Shown in pieces: positions 9,458 through 19,100 of a DNA stretch of 64,000 nucleotides. Below the pieces are notes generated by a model. It did no database searches, had not been told where the DNA came from, and saw only the letters and a list, made by a program, of their open reading frames with translations. Each line of letters begins with the position of its first letter. The stretch's first letter is position 1. A program made the position numbers and the translations under genes. The DNA lies in contig NZ_NEVL01000006.1 in NCBI RefSeq assembly GCF_002261335.1, positions 310,001-374,000 on the forward strand. Direction: 5' to 3'. This DNA is from Bordetella genomosp. 1. Lineage in GTDB: Bacteria > Pseudomonadota > Gammaproteobacteria > Burkholderiales > Burkholderiaceae_B.

Positions 9458-11362
9458 TCAGACCTTCAACAGCAGCGCGTTCAGGCGCTTGACGAAGGCG
9501 GCCGGGTCGGCGATCTGCGCGCCTTCGGCGAGCAGCGCCTGGTCGAGCAGCAGTTGCGCCCACGCGCCGAAGTCTTCGTCGGCGGTGTCGCGGATGCGCG
9601 CGACCAGCGGATGGTCGGGATTGATCTCCAGCACCGGCTTGAGATCGGGCGCTTCCTGGCCCGCCGCCTTGAGCATGCGCAGCAGGTGCGGGCTCAGCTC
9701 GTTCTGGCCCACCACCACGCACGCCGGCGAATCCACCAGCCGCAGCGTGACGCGCACTTCCTTGACCTGCCCGTCGAGCGCCTGTTGCAGGCGTTCGACC
9801 AGCGGCTTGAACTGCTCGGTCACTTCGGCCTGGTGCTTCTTCTCTTCGTCGTCGGCCAGCGCCTCGATGTCGAGACCGCCCTTGGCCACCGACACCAGCG
9901 ACTTGCCGTCGAACTCGCGCAGATGCGACAGCATCCATTCGTCGACGCGATCCCACAGCAGCAGCACTTCGATGCTCTTCTTGCGGAAGATCTCGAGGTG
10001 CGGGCTGTTGCTCGCGGCCGAATAGCTGTCGCCGGTCACGTAGTAGATCTTGTCCTGGCCTTCCTTGGCGCGGGCCAGGTAATCGGCCAGCGTCACGGTC
10101 TGGGCGGAGCCATCGCCCTGCGTGGACGCAAAGCGCAGCAGCTTGGCGATGCGCTCGCGGTTCGACGGATCCTCGCCCACGCCTTCCTTCAGCACCTGGC
10201 CGAACTCGGTCCAGAACGCGGCGTAGTCTTCCTGCTTGTTTTCCGCCAGGTCTTCGAGCAGCGACAGGATGCGCTTGGCCGAGCCTTCGCGGATCGCGCG
10301 CACGTCGCGGCTTTCCTGCAGGATCTCGCGCGACACGTTCAGCGGCAGGTCCGCCGAATCGATCACGCCGCGCACGAAGCGCAGATACGACGGCAGCAGC
10401 TGTTCGGCGTCGTCCATGATGAAGACGCGACGCACATACAGCTTCACGCCGCGGCGCGCATCGCGGTCCCACATATCGAACGGCGCGTGCTTCGGCACGT
10501 ACAGCAGCTGGGTGTATTCGCTGCGGCCTTCGACGCGGTTGTGCGTCCAGGCGAGCGGATCGTCGTAGTCGTGCGAGACGGTCTTGTAGAACTCGCGGTA
10601 CTGCTCGTCGGAAACGTCGCCCTTGGAGCGGGTCCAGAGCGCGTTGGCCTGGTTCACCGTTTCGTATTCGTCCTTCGTGACCTGTTCGCCCTTCTCCGCA
10701 TCCCACTCTTCCTTGGCCATGCGGATCGGCAGCGAGATGTGGTCGGAGTAGCGGCGCAGGATCTCGCGCAGCTTCCAGCCGTTGAGCAGCTCGTCTTCGT
10801 CGGCACGCAAATGCAGCGTGACCGAGGTGCCGCGCGTGGTCTTGTCGGACGCGCCGATCGAGAACTCGCCCTGGCCGTCGGATTCCCAGCGAATCGCCGC
10901 TTCGGCCGGCTCGCCGGCGCGCAGGCTGTGCACCGTGACGCGATCGGCCACGATGAACGAGGAGTAGAAGCCCACGCCGAACTGACCAATCAGCTGCGCG
11001 TCCTTCTGCTTGTCGCCCGTGAGCTGCGAGAAGAATTCCTTGGTGCCCGAGCGCGCGATCGTGCCCAGGTTGGCGATGGCCTCGTCACGCGACAGGCCGA
11101 TGCCGTTGTCGGTGATCGTGATGGTGCGCGCGGCCTTGTCGTAGTCGACACGGATTGCCAGCTCGCTGTCGCCGGCCAGCAGCGCGGGGTTGTCGATGGC
11201 TTCGAAGCGCAGCTTGTCGCACGCATCCGACGCATTCGACACCAGCTCGCGCAGGAAGATTTCCTTGTTGCTGTAGAGCGAGTGGATCATCAGGTGCAGC
11301 AGCTGCTTCACCTCGGCCTGAAAGCCCAGGGTTTCGGCAGGAGACGTTGCGTTCTGAGTCAT
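9458..11362 (-). CDS. htpG: Hsp90 molecular chaperone HtpG
   Basis: A 634-residue cytosolic Hsp90-family ATP-dependent chaperone of full length. The N-terminal GHKL ATPase shows all signatures: [17 protein letters not shown], the DNGIG motif, and the lid and glycine segments [11 protein letters not shown] and [11 protein letters not shown]. Middle and C-terminal dimerisation domains follow. The ATG at 11362 begins [18 protein letters not shown], like other proteobacterial HtpG. The upstream 210 bases, shared with tRNA-Leu, hold its promoter, but I cannot assign a heat-shock sigma site with confidence. Confidence 0.97.
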   Translation of the reverse strand: MTQNATSPAETLGFQAEVKQLLHLMIHSLYSNKEIFLRELVSNASDACDKLRFEAIDNPALLAGDSELAIRVDYDKAARTITITDNGIGLSRDEAIANLGTIARSGTKEFFSQLTGDKQKDAQLIGQFGVGFYSSFIVADRVTVHSLRAGEPAEAAIRWESDGQGEFSIGASDKTTRGTSVTLHLRADEDELLNGWKLREILRRYSDHISLPIRMAKEEWDAEKGEQVTKDEYETVNQANALWTRSKGDVSDEQYREFYKTVSHDYDDPLAWTHNRVEGRSEYTQLLYVPKHAPFDMWDRDARRGVKLYVRRVFIMDDAEQLLPSYLRFVRGVIDSADLPLNVSREILQESRDVRAIREGSAKRILSLLEDLAENKQEDYAAFWTEFGQVLKEGVGEDPSNRERIAKLLRFASTQGDGSAQTVTLADYLARAKEGQDKIYYVTGDSYSAASNSPHLEIFRKKSIEVLLLWDRVDEWMLSHLREFDGKSLVSVAKGGLDIEALADDEEKKHQAEVTEQFKPLVERLQQALDGQVKEVRVTLRLVDSPACVVVGQNELSPHLLRMLKAAGQEAPDLKPVLEINPDHPLVARIRDTADEDFGAWAQLLLDQALLAEGAQIADPAAFVKRLNALLLKV

Positions 11363-11493
11363 TGGCGTAATCAGTGATCAAAAAGTGAACAATTCAGGGG
11401 AAGCTGCCAGCGCTCTGGCCAGCTCCCACCCCCGGCAGGAACATCGCCGCACCCGTGCCTGCACGGACGGCGGTATGCCCCCAAATGGGGCCT

Positions 11494-11522
11494 CTGCCAA
11501 AAATTTCAAGACCGCATATAAT
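11494..11522 (+). promoter_or_regulatory. Sigma70 promoter of tRNA-Leu
   Basis: The -35-like CTGCCA (11494-11499) and a perfect -10 TATAAT (11517-11522) are separated by 17 bases and end 50 bases before the mature tRNA start. Confidence 0.75.
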
Positions 11523-11572
11523 GGCACGCTTTCCTCCACGCGAAGCTCACACAGAGCCCTCGCGCCATCCGT

Positions 11573-11657
11573 GCCCGGGTGGTGAAATTGGTAGACGCAG
11601 GGGACTCAAAATCCCCCGCCGCAAGGCGTGCCGGTTCGATTCCGGCCCCGGGCACCA
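11573..11657 (+). tRNA. tRNA-Leu (anticodon CAA)
   Basis: An 85-base class II tRNA. The acceptor stem GCCCGGG pairs with CCCGGGC (11647-11653), then discriminator A and encoded CCA. The anticodon stem GGGGA/TCCCC encloses loop CTCAAAA, giving anticodon CAA. The T arm is CCGGTTCGATTCCGG. The element's integrase lies next to the 3' end, and a copy of the 3' 54 bases appears at 28847-28900, so this gene is the integration site. Confidence 0.96.
11604..11657 (+). other. Left attachment site (attL) in the tRNA-Leu 3' half
   Basis: The segment from the anticodon loop to the CCA end recurs at 28847-28900. The first 22 bases (11604-11625) are identical; the remaining 32 match at 23 positions. Crossover near the anticodon loop with restoration of the tRNA is typical of tyrosine integrases. 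Confidence 0.85.
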
Positions 11658-11742
11658 CTCAAAAATCCCTAGTATTTACAAGCCTCTAGCGCGATTTTTC
11701 GTCTTGCCCTGACACCAGGGGATTATCCAAGTTGGTGAGCCA

Positions 11743-11761
11743 GGTACAGTTTCGGTACAGT
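11743..11761 (+). repeat. Two GGTACAGT repeats near attL (integrase arm-like sites)
   Basis: Direct repeats GGTACAGT at 11743-11750 and 11754-11761 are exactly 11 bases apart, between attL and the integrase start. The same octamer with the same spacing occurs near attR (28698-28727). This placement suggests arm-type binding sites for the integrase or a directionality factor. Confidence 0.6.
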
Positions 11762-11799
11762 GGCGAAGCACCGAGCGTACTTTCGGAGCTTTTACACGC

Positions 11800-12867
11800 A
11801 TGGCTACTATCGTTAAGACACCCTCCGGTACCTGGAAAGCCGTCATTCGAAAGACTGGCTGGCCGACTTCGTCTAAAACATTCAGAACCAAGCGTGATGC
11901 TGAGGACTGGGCGCGACGTACCGAAGACGAGATGGTGCGAGGCGTGTATATCCAGCGCGCGCCAGCGGAACGCATGACTGTGGAAGCGGCCCTGACTCGT
12001 TACCTCAAAGAAGTCACGCCAACCAAACGCGTCTCAACGCAGACAGGGGAACACAAGAAAGCGCAAGTTCTAATCCGGCACCTTGGCAAATACTCGCTAG
12101 CCGCCCTCAACGCTGAAATCGTGGCTCAGTTCCGCGACGCGCGACTAGCAGGGGATGCCGACGATAGCGGCAAGATCATTCCGCGCAGCAACAACACGGT
12201 ACGCCTGGAACTAGCACTCCTCAGCCACCTGTTCACTGTAGCAATCAAGGAATGGGGTATAGGCCTCCCCTCCAACCCTGTAGCCAATATTCGCAGGCCG
12301 CCCCCTGGTGCGGGGCGAAATCGACGGCTGACACCAGCAGAGAATAACCGTCTGTTGGCGGCCGTAGATGCGTACTCGAATCCGATGTTTAGCTGGATCG
12401 TTCGTATTGCTTTGGAAACGGGGATGCGGCTATCGGAGATTGGTGCGTTGCGGCTTGGCCAGGTTGACTTGCAGAAGCGGATCGTAAGGCTGGACATCAC
12501 CAAAAATTCATCCCCCCGAACTGTACCTTTGACAAGAGCAGCTACAGTTGCCTTTCAAGCGGCCATCAACAACCCAATTCGGCCAGCTGAGACAGAGCTA
12601 GTATTCTTTGGCGAGCCGGGGCGAGACGGTGTGCGCAGGCCCTATCTGTTTGACAAGGCATGGACTGATGCGAAGAAAGCCGCTGGTTTGGTGAATTTCC
12701 GATTTCATGACCTGCGACACGAAGCTGTTAGCCGATTAGTGGAAGCAGGGCTATCAGATCAAGAAGTGGCCGCAATCAGCGGGCACAAGTCTATGCAAAT
12801 GCTGAAACGGTATACGCATTTGCGGGCTGAGGATTTGGTAGAAAAACTGGATAAGCTTGGGTCATGA
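11800..12867 (+). CDS. int: Tyrosine-type site-specific integrase of the island
   Basis: A 355-residue tyrosine recombinase expected to integrate and excise the island at tRNA-Leu. An N-terminal arm/core-binding region covers residues 1-170; the catalytic domain follows with Arg210 (TGMRLSE), Lys235, His303 and Arg306 (HDLRH), His329 (SGHKS) and nucleophile Tyr338 (RYTHL), all intact. The ATG follows GGAG at 11788. It is transcribed away from the tRNA it borders. It is likely functional; activity also needs the att sites, of which attR has drifted. Confidence 0.95.
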   Translation: MATIVKTPSGTWKAVIRKTGWPTSSKTFRTKRDAEDWARRTEDEMVRGVYIQRAPAERMTVEAALTRYLKEVTPTKRVSTQTGEHKKAQVLIRHLGKYSLAALNAEIVAQFRDARLAGDADDSGKIIPRSNNTVRLELALLSHLFTVAIKEWGIGLPSNPVANIRRPPPGAGRNRRLTPAENNRLLAAVDAYSNPMFSWIVRIALETGMRLSEIGALRLGQVDLQKRIVRLDITKNSSPRTVPLTRAATVAFQAAINNPIRPAETELVFFGEPGRDGVRRPYLFDKAWTDAKKAAGLVNFRFHDLRHEAVSRLVEAGLSDQEVAAISGHKSMQMLKRYTHLRAEDLVEKLDKLGS

Positions 12868-13029
12868 ATGGCCTGTCTCGACCCGAACGGGACTTCACTA
12901 CTCGTATCTCGTTGCCATAGCGTCTTCCTGCTCCTCCCTAGGAGCCTTCTCGCTGGTTAAATACAGTGAATGCAAGTTGCCTGCTGAATCAGATAATATA
13001 TTCAGTAACAACTTTGCGAGGAGGCCGAC

Positions 13030-14982
13030 TTGAAGCTCACGAAAGCGCATATAACGAACTTCCGAAGCGTTCTAGACTCAGGCGAATTCACGCTATCTGG
13101 TGTGACCTGCTTGGTGGGCAAGAATGAATCAGGGAAAACAACTGTTCTCCAAGCACTCGAACGCATCAATCCGGTCGATGCGTCAAAGAAGAAATTCGAC
13201 AAAGACCTTGAGTATCCGCGTGGCTACTTAGCAGAGTACGAAGCGCGTCATCCATCGGATGAGGCAACAGTCATCACCACGACCTGGACGCTGGATTCGG
13301 AAGATGTCGCGGCGGTGGAGGCTGAATTAGGTGAGGGCTGCCTTAAATCCCACGAAATCGTCGTCTACAAGAAGTACGGTGAGGACACCACGACCTGGAC
13401 TGTGCCGCTTGACGAAGCTCAGATCGTTATCTCTCTCCTTACAAGGTTCGGGGTTAAAGCGGCTGAGAAGAAGCAGCTTTCCGTCCCGACGGTTACCGAC
13501 CTCGTTGCCAAGATTGCAGCACTTGAGGAAGCGTCGGACGAGGCCAAGGCAGCTGCAGCCGAGGTTGAAAAGTTCAGAAAAGGTAGCGCCGTCCTCAAGG
13601 CCATTGATGTTCTCTACGTACGAATGCCTGAGTTCCTCTACTTCTCCAGCTACGACCGCATGGACGGTCGTGTCCAACTTGAGGCACTAGAGACAGCGAG
13701 AGCCAATAAGACGCTCAATGCTGGGCAGCAAATCTTCCAGGACTTTCTCGACTTTGCCGGGACAAGCGCACAGGAACTGCAAAGCGCTACTACATTCGAG
13801 AAGCTCAAGGCGAAGGTGGAGGCGGCCTCAATATCAATCTCGAAGCAGGTTTTCGCCTACTGGTCCCAAAACAAGAACCTGAAGGTCGAATTTTCCCTTG
13901 AGGCCGGTAGGAGTGGTGACCCAGCGCCGTTCAATTCCGGCCACGTCATGCATACACGCATTCGAAACAAATTGCATGACATGACTGTCCCATTCGATGA
14001 TCGAAGCGCCGGCTTCACCTGGTTCTTCTCGTTCCTAGTTAAATTTTCCCAGGTCCAGAAGCGCCAGGGAAACGTGGTCATCCTTCTTGATGAGCCGGGA
14101 TTGAATCTTCATGCTAAGGCCCAGAGCGACCTGCTTCGATATTTCAAAGAGAAGCTGGAGCCCAAGCATCAGGTCATTTACACGACGCACTCCCCGTTCA
14201 TGGTGCCGACAGATAACATCATGTCGGTGCGCACAGTTGAGGATGTTGTCGCTTACCGTCAAGGAGAAGAGCCGGAAGTGTTCGGGACCAAAGTTGGTGA
14301 TGAGGTCCTAAGCACAGACCGCGATACGCTGTTCCCTCTTCAGGGTGCGCTTGGTTATGAATTGAGCCAATCACTGTTCGTCGGCGAACACACCCTGCTC
14401 GTGGAAGGGCCTTCAGACGTTTTGTACCTTCAGGCATTCTCCAATGCGTTGAAAGCCCTTGGCCGAGAGCACCTTGACCCACGGTGGACGCTTTGCCCCG
14501 CTGGTGGAGTAGATAAGGTCTGGGCTTTTGTTTCACTGTTTGGCGGCAACAAACTGCACGTCGCAGCACTCATCGACTACGCGAACGGACAGAAGAACAA
14601 TGTTGAGAAGTTGCGCAAGAGCCAGCTGCTACGCGACGGGCACGTACTCCTGGCAACTGACTTCTGCAACCAAGCCGAGGCCGACACCGAAGACTTGCTG
14701 GGCGAGGAGCTCTTCCTGGAGCTCGTAAATAGTGCGTATTCGTTGCCCGAGGCCCAGAAACTGGTAGCTGGCTCGTTACCAGCTGGCCCAGGTGCGAACT
14801 TGCGGGTCGTGCCCAAAGTTGAAGCTGCTATGAGGCTGGTGCCGCTCGCTCAAGAGTTCGACCACTTCCAGCAAGCATCGTGGTTGATTCAGAACCCGAA
14901 CGTGCTGGATGCCACGCGGCACGCCATGGCCTTTGACACCTTCAAGCATCTGTTCGTTACTCTCAACAAATTGTTGACGTGA
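13030..14982 (+). CDS. OLD-family ATP-dependent endonuclease-like protein (AAA ATPase + TOPRIM-like)
   Basis: A 650-residue protein with an SMC/ABC-like ATPase split by an insertion: Walker A at residues 30-37 (GKNESGKT), Walker B in VVILLDEPGLNLHA, and the His loop TTHSPF. The C-terminal third begins TLLVEGPSDVLYL, a TOPRIM motif with the expected Glu. The second TOPRIM acidic pair reads D-Y-A rather than D-x-D (ALIDYA), which may weaken metal binding. There is no UvrD helicase beside it, so it resembles class 1 OLD. TTG is the start, with GAGGAGG upstream. A role in phage defence is inferred from family and context. Confidence 0.85.
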   Translation: MKLTKAHITNFRSVLDSGEFTLSGVTCLVGKNESGKTTVLQALERINPVDASKKKFDKDLEYPRGYLAEYEARHPSDEATVITTTWTLDSEDVAAVEAELGEGCLKSHEIVVYKKYGEDTTTWTVPLDEAQIVISLLTRFGVKAAEKKQLSVPTVTDLVAKIAALEEASDEAKAAAAEVEKFRKGSAVLKAIDVLYVRMPEFLYFSSYDRMDGRVQLEALETARANKTLNAGQQIFQDFLDFAGTSAQELQSATTFEKLKAKVEAASISISKQVFAYWSQNKNLKVEFSLEAGRSGDPAPFNSGHVMHTRIRNKLHDMTVPFDDRSAGFTWFFSFLVKFSQVQKRQGNVVILLDEPGLNLHAKAQSDLLRYFKEKLEPKHQVIYTTHSPFMVPTDNIMSVRTVEDVVAYRQGEEPEVFGTKVGDEVLSTDRDTLFPLQGALGYELSQSLFVGEHTLLVEGPSDVLYLQAFSNALKALGREHLDPRWTLCPAGGVDKVWAFVSLFGGNKLHVAALIDYANGQKNNVEKLRKSQLLRDGHVLLATDFCNQAEADTEDLLGEELFLELVNSAYSLPEAQKLVAGSLPAGPGANLRVVPKVEAAMRLVPLAQEFDHFQQASWLIQNPNVLDATRHAMAFDTFKHLFVTLNKLLT

Positions 14983-15206
14983 GATGACGATAAGCCGGTT
15001 GGCGGTTAGTTCAGTCGAGAACCGCAGATCTGTCGCTCTCAACTTTCGCTTCTGGCCGCGAGCCGACCTTGTCGAAAAGCCGAGGACGACCCATAGCGGC
15101 CGACTCACAGATGCAACTACGGGTTCGCAAGAATCCTTGGCCGTGCTATTTGAGTTCAATCGGGCGGTTTTTACACCGCGGACACAATGATAACCAGGAG
15201 TAAAGA

Positions 15207-15791
15207 ATGTCTTTTGATGATTTTATGACGGATGATATCAGTGTGCGAAAGCAAAACGGTGATTTGCTCGAAGGTTTGAAAGCTAGCGTACAGCGCGATA
15301 AGATTTTTTTAGATCGCTCCGACGTTCTCATTGAGCCAAGGGATCTAATTGAGCGGCGCGCATCCAATGGCGCCGTTGAGACTTTCGAAGTGATTGATCC
15401 TGGTTTTCACGAAGCCTTTCACGGAATCGAGGCTCACTATCAGATGTCAGTACGAAAACTGGGTCTTCCTGAGGCAAAGCAGCGTATTGAGAGTATTATT
15501 TACAATATCACAGGTCATAACGCTCGCATCAACAATCACTCAGTCGATAAATCGACGAATGTCATAACCATCGGCGCTGACTTTCGAGACTACATCGACG
15601 GCCTACGCCAAGTCGTGCAGAGCCTGACTGATGCTAAACAAAAGCAAGATGCGCTGGAAATTGTCAATGCAGTAGAAGCGCAGCTTGCGTCGCCAAAGCC
15701 CAGCAAGACGGTCGTGTCAACCTTGTTGAATGCATTGCCTCACGTGGCAAGCATTGCCACACTAGCATCTGCGATTATCTCTGGACTCTAA
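15207..15791 (+). CDS. Hypothetical protein downstream of the OLD-like gene
   Basis: A 194-residue protein I cannot assign. The first 110 residues are mixed alpha/beta and charged. A middle segment around residue 108 (GHNARINNHSVDKSTNVI) resembles the Asn/Ser-rich linkers found in some abortive-infection proteins. The last 25 residues (PHVASIATLASAIISGL) are hydrophobic and could insert in a membrane. The start has a clear AGGAG. It lies 224 bases after the OLD-like gene on the same strand and could be co-transcribed, as a partner or as a separate defence gene. Its GC is low, like the island. Confidence 0.6.
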   Translation: MSFDDFMTDDISVRKQNGDLLEGLKASVQRDKIFLDRSDVLIEPRDLIERRASNGAVETFEVIDPGFHEAFHGIEAHYQMSVRKLGLPEAKQRIESIIYNITGHNARINNHSVDKSTNVITIGADFRDYIDGLRQVVQSLTDAKQKQDALEIVNAVEAQLASPKPSKTVVSTLLNALPHVASIATLASAIISGL

Positions 15792-15984
15792 TCGATGTCA
15801 AAATTGCTGGGCTGAGGATTGTTTGACCAGCGTTGGATCAGATGAGCGAGTTCTTGTCGGACCGCTGCTGGCCGGCGTATGCCTTTCGCAGATCTCTCCC
15901 AAACAATTTCGAATCTACGGCCACGGAGGTGATGCTCTAGCAGCCGCCTCCAAAAGATGACTAGAATGGATTTTATCTTCTCTT

Positions 15985-17097
15985 ATGGCAAGAAAATTTA
16001 TTCGGCAGCGGCAGCAGACGAAAGATGAGATGTTCGACGCAGTCGTTAAGAATGCAATCGACTTCATCGATTCATCGCTCGACAATCTAGGCAAAAGGCC
16101 GAAGAATGGGATTGTCGATTTCTATACCGCGATAGAACTCTTCCTCAAAGCGAGGCTCATGGCAGAGCATTGGACTCTCATTGTCAGTAAGTCAGATTCA
16201 GCCAGTTTGTCCAGCTTTAGCGTCGGAGACTTTCATTCGGTTTATTTGGAGGATGCCGCCAAGAGGCTCAAGGACGTCGTGGGCGAAGCAATTGAAGATA
16301 AGGCACTGAATAATTTCAAAGCTCTCGCGGAGCATCGAAATCAAATCGTGCACTTTGCCCACACTGACTACGCGGATGTAGGTGGTATGAAAGCAGGCGT
16401 TGTAATGGAGCAGTGGATATCGTGGCATTACCTTCATGAACTGTTGACCATGAAATGGAGGGACACCTTTAATGCTTATATCCCTGAATTTGAACGTCTC
16501 CATACAAGAATCCTTGCCGAGAAGGGTTTCATCCAGTCTAGATTTCAAGACCTGCAACCTGTTATCCAGCGGAAGCAACAGGACGGAGGAGTATTCGTCG
16601 AGTGTGGCAGCTGTCAAACAATTGCTGGGCTTGTCAGTGAGACGAATCCGTGGGGGGAAAGCTATGTCTGCATGGTCTGCCAAAAGGCAGGAGTAACGAT
16701 CAGATCCACTGCTGAGACGGTTCCCTGCGACAAATGCAGTCATGAGTTTGAGTTTTTCAACTCTACGGTGAACTCGTGTCCAAATTGTGCTCAGACTATC
16801 GACACAGATAAGCTGATTTCTCTGTGCAAAATAAAATACACGACAGGTGACGATTGGTGGGAAGAGGGAGCTCCGTGCGTGGCTTACTGCCATGAGTGCC
16901 AGCATCCGAAGCCGTCAGTCTTTTATATTGATGGTTTGTGGAGTTGTGTCTCCTGCTTTGATAGAGGCTGGCAAGCGATTGCATGTCCCCACTGTGATGC
17001 GTTTGTGACAGGGGACATGGAAAGAATTGAATACTTTGCTTGCTACAAGTGTGAGGATGAGGTGAGGCAGAAAATCATGGGCGGGACTAATCGCTAA
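15985..17097 (+). CDS. HEPN-like protein with four C-terminal zinc ribbons
   Basis: A 370-residue protein. The N-terminal 200 residues are helical and contain R118-N-Q-I-V-H123, matching the R-N-x3-H active-site motif of HEPN ribonucleases, within AEHRNQIVHFAH. The C-terminal part holds eight CxxC pairs (for example CGSC, CMVC, CDKC, CPNC, CHEC, CVSC, CPHC, CYKC), enough for four zinc ribbons that could bind nucleic acid. No transmembrane segment is visible. The function is unknown; an RNA-cutting effector guided by zinc ribbons is my inference. It sits among defence genes and is flanked by non-coding gaps, so it is probably autonomous. Confidence 0.7.
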   Translation: MARKFIRQRQQTKDEMFDAVVKNAIDFIDSSLDNLGKRPKNGIVDFYTAIELFLKARLMAEHWTLIVSKSDSASLSSFSVGDFHSVYLEDAAKRLKDVVGEAIEDKALNNFKALAEHRNQIVHFAHTDYADVGGMKAGVVMEQWISWHYLHELLTMKWRDTFNAYIPEFERLHTRILAEKGFIQSRFQDLQPVIQRKQQDGGVFVECGSCQTIAGLVSETNPWGESYVCMVCQKAGVTIRSTAETVPCDKCSHEFEFFNSTVNSCPNCAQTIDTDKLISLCKIKYTTGDDWWEEGAPCVAYCHECQHPKPSVFYIDGLWSCVSCFDRGWQAIACPHCDAFVTGDMERIEYFACYKCEDEVRQKIMGGTNR

Positions 17098-17308
17098 TAA
17101 GGCCCCTAACAGACGTGCTGCTGTGCCTTCAGTTGCGGCAAAAGTTCTCGGCTTAGGGACGCCTTCACCTTTAGATTGAACGCCCGATTTAGATAGGGGG
17201 AAGCGACAGCTATTGGCCGATAACAACTCTTTAGGGGCCGATTTCGACCCAAAGCGAACTGGTTGCCCAAGAATTTAAAGATGTCTGCTAATTTGCCGCT
17301 AGCCGTCG

Positions 17309-18184
17309 TTAGTCGCCATACTTTTCCCGAAGGGTCGAAAAATCAGTCTTAATGAAACTTCGGTCTAAAACTTGGATAGGCGATGGCTTTCCATACTGAA
17401 GCTTTATCAAGTCGGCAACACCAAAGTGAACCTTATTAACCTTTTCTTCGAACGCTTGGTATTCATCCGACTTTTCCTCGCCATCCAAGGTAATGAAGAA
17501 TGACTTAATGGCTTGTAGCGCCTTGGTCAGTGACACCGCAAGAATCCTTGCCTTGACCTGGATGTCCTGCGGTAAATTGTTTGGACCGGGCCGAACAGCG
17601 TACTCCCGGTCGGCAACAACAGTTGACTGAATGGCGTGAATCGCTGCCTGCCATGTTGGATGTTTAACTTGGCAAAGCCATTTATAGTGGAAGTAACCAA
17701 TCGTCCAGTTATCCTCATACATTTTCGGGGTCTGCTTCTCCCCACGCTCTTCAGCTAGCCGCATTTCACGCTTTGCATCAAGCTGGCATAGTTCCTTAGC
17801 TCCCCAAGGAATCTGGGCATGTTTTCCCTTCTGAGCTCGTAATGCCAACTCTTTAGACCCGGCTACTACAGCAGCCGTTAACGCGTTTTCGAACATGGCA
17901 GCCGCGACTGCAGCCGCCTGAGAGGTATAACCTCGTTCTACAAGTATCCACACCCCACGGAGGTCATCAAGCGTACATTTCAAGAATGGGGCTGCTGTTG
18001 TTAGCCGGAGGTCACTATTCCTGGTTGACGGGACCATTGGAGCAAGTGCTCCCGCTTCAATGCAACACGAAACCAATTCTTCCCAAGGCTTCAGACTTAC
18101 GTCTAGTGATTCTCGACTGACACGTTCCAGTTCTGGAAGAGACTCCCAGATACAGTTGACGGTATTTATTTTCCTCGATGCCAT
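17309..18184 (-). CDS. Hypothetical helical protein, possibly DUF5677/HEPN-like
   Basis: A 291-residue, mostly helical cytoplasmic protein. It resembles DUF5677-type (HEPN-superfamily-like) proteins in layout: a conserved helix with RGYTSQAAAVAAAMFENAL near residues 83-101 and a YKWLCQVKHPT segment near residue 166, which corresponds to the Y-x2-L-x4-H signature. It lacks a clear R-x4-6-H. The family assignment is tentative. It is transcribed alone on the minus strand and converges with the zinc-ribbon gene. Confidence 0.5.
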   Translation of the reverse strand: MASRKINTVNCIWESLPELERVSRESLDVSLKPWEELVSCCIEAGALAPMVPSTRNSDLRLTTAAPFLKCTLDDLRGVWILVERGYTSQAAAVAAAMFENALTAAVVAGSKELALRAQKGKHAQIPWGAKELCQLDAKREMRLAEERGEKQTPKMYEDNWTIGYFHYKWLCQVKHPTWQAAIHAIQSTVVADREYAVRPGPNNLPQDIQVKARILAVSLTKALQAIKSFFITLDGEEKSDEYQAFEEKVNKVHFGVADLIKLQYGKPSPIQVLDRSFIKTDFSTLREKYGD

Positions 18185-18329
18185 AGCTCATGGAAACACA
18201 GAAAGTGAGATTAGAAAAGCATAACACTCGACCGCTCTACGAGCGGAAACCGCCCTTCTGATGCTGCAATTTGGCAGCAATGGTGCGGCTGCTTCTGGCG
18301 GCAAGCGACCGCTCGCCGGCCCGGATGCA

Positions 18330-18956
18330 TCAAACCTCGGTTTGCTCAGCCAACTCAAGAGCATCGTCGACCTCGATGCTGAGATAGCGAACTGTGCTTT
18401 CCAGCTTCGTACGCCCGAGTAGCAGCTGTACTGCTCGAAGATTCTTCGTCCGACGGTAGATCAGCGAGGCTTTTGTACGGCGCATAGTGTGGGTGCCATA
18501 TGCGGTATCGTCGAGTCCAATCGATGCGACCCAGCGATGCACAATTCGGGCGTATTGCCGCGTCGACAGATGCGGCAATGCATGCAACCGGCTGGGAAAC
18601 AGAAAGTCCGCCGCCTTTAGGCCTCGCACATCAATCCACGCTTCAAGGCTCTCACGAGTTTGCTCTGTGATCTCGAATTGGACCGGACGCTGGTTTTTTT
18701 GTTGCATGATGGTGGCTCTCGCGGCCACGTGGCTTCCGTGACGGACGTCCTGCACCTGCAATCGCGTGAGATCGCAAGCTCGAAGTTTGCTATCGATTGC
18801 GAGATTGAACATCGCGAGTTCCCGGATGTTCGATGCCATCTGAAGTCTCGTTCGGATTGCCCAAATTTCTCGCAGCTTCAGCAGCGGCTTCTGCCCGGTG
18901 AGTTTGCCCTTGTTCCAGGGCACACGGCGGTCGACGGCGGCATTGTCGGATTCCAT
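18330..18956 (-). CDS. Short tyrosine recombinase/integrase (catalytic domain only)
   Basis: A 208-residue phage-integrase-like protein lacking an N-terminal core-binding domain. Catalytic residues visible are Arg59 (SKLRACDL), His156 and Arg159 (HTMRR) and Tyr191 (VRYLS). The second His/Trp box reads Arg182 (LLLGRTK) instead of LGH. Short integrases of this type are common in proteobacterial accessory DNA and may act on other substrates. The ATG at 18956 follows AAAGGTGATTGCC; a GTG nine bases upstream is the alternative. It may be a relic of a separate insertion inside the island. Confidence 0.8.
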   Translation of the reverse strand: MESDNAAVDRRVPWNKGKLTGQKPLLKLREIWAIRTRLQMASNIRELAMFNLAIDSKLRACDLTRLQVQDVRHGSHVAARATIMQQKNQRPVQFEITEQTRESLEAWIDVRGLKAADFLFPSRLHALPHLSTRQYARIVHRWVASIGLDDTAYGTHTMRRTKASLIYRRTKNLRAVQLLLGRTKLESTVRYLSIEVDDALELAEQTEV

Positions 18957-19100
18957 GGCAATCACCTTTCGATTAATGGGGATTCAGTGTGCTCCCACGG
19001 AGGGTCGTTCTCCGACCCTGAGCGGACTTTCACTTTCCTGAATAGCTCGCCGCGCAGCCGTCGTCCGCCTCCGATGCAAACGCCGCCGAGATTGCACAGG

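Noticed and set aside
14984..15190. A 68-codon open frame after the OLD-like gene
   Set aside because: No ribosome site and biased, unstructured composition; the next gene has its own clear start at 15207.
17101..17239. Inverted repeat GGCCCCTAA / TTAGGGGCC around a non-coding stretch
   Set aside because: Only nine bases with a 121-base interior; this could arise by chance and has no flanking duplication or gene.
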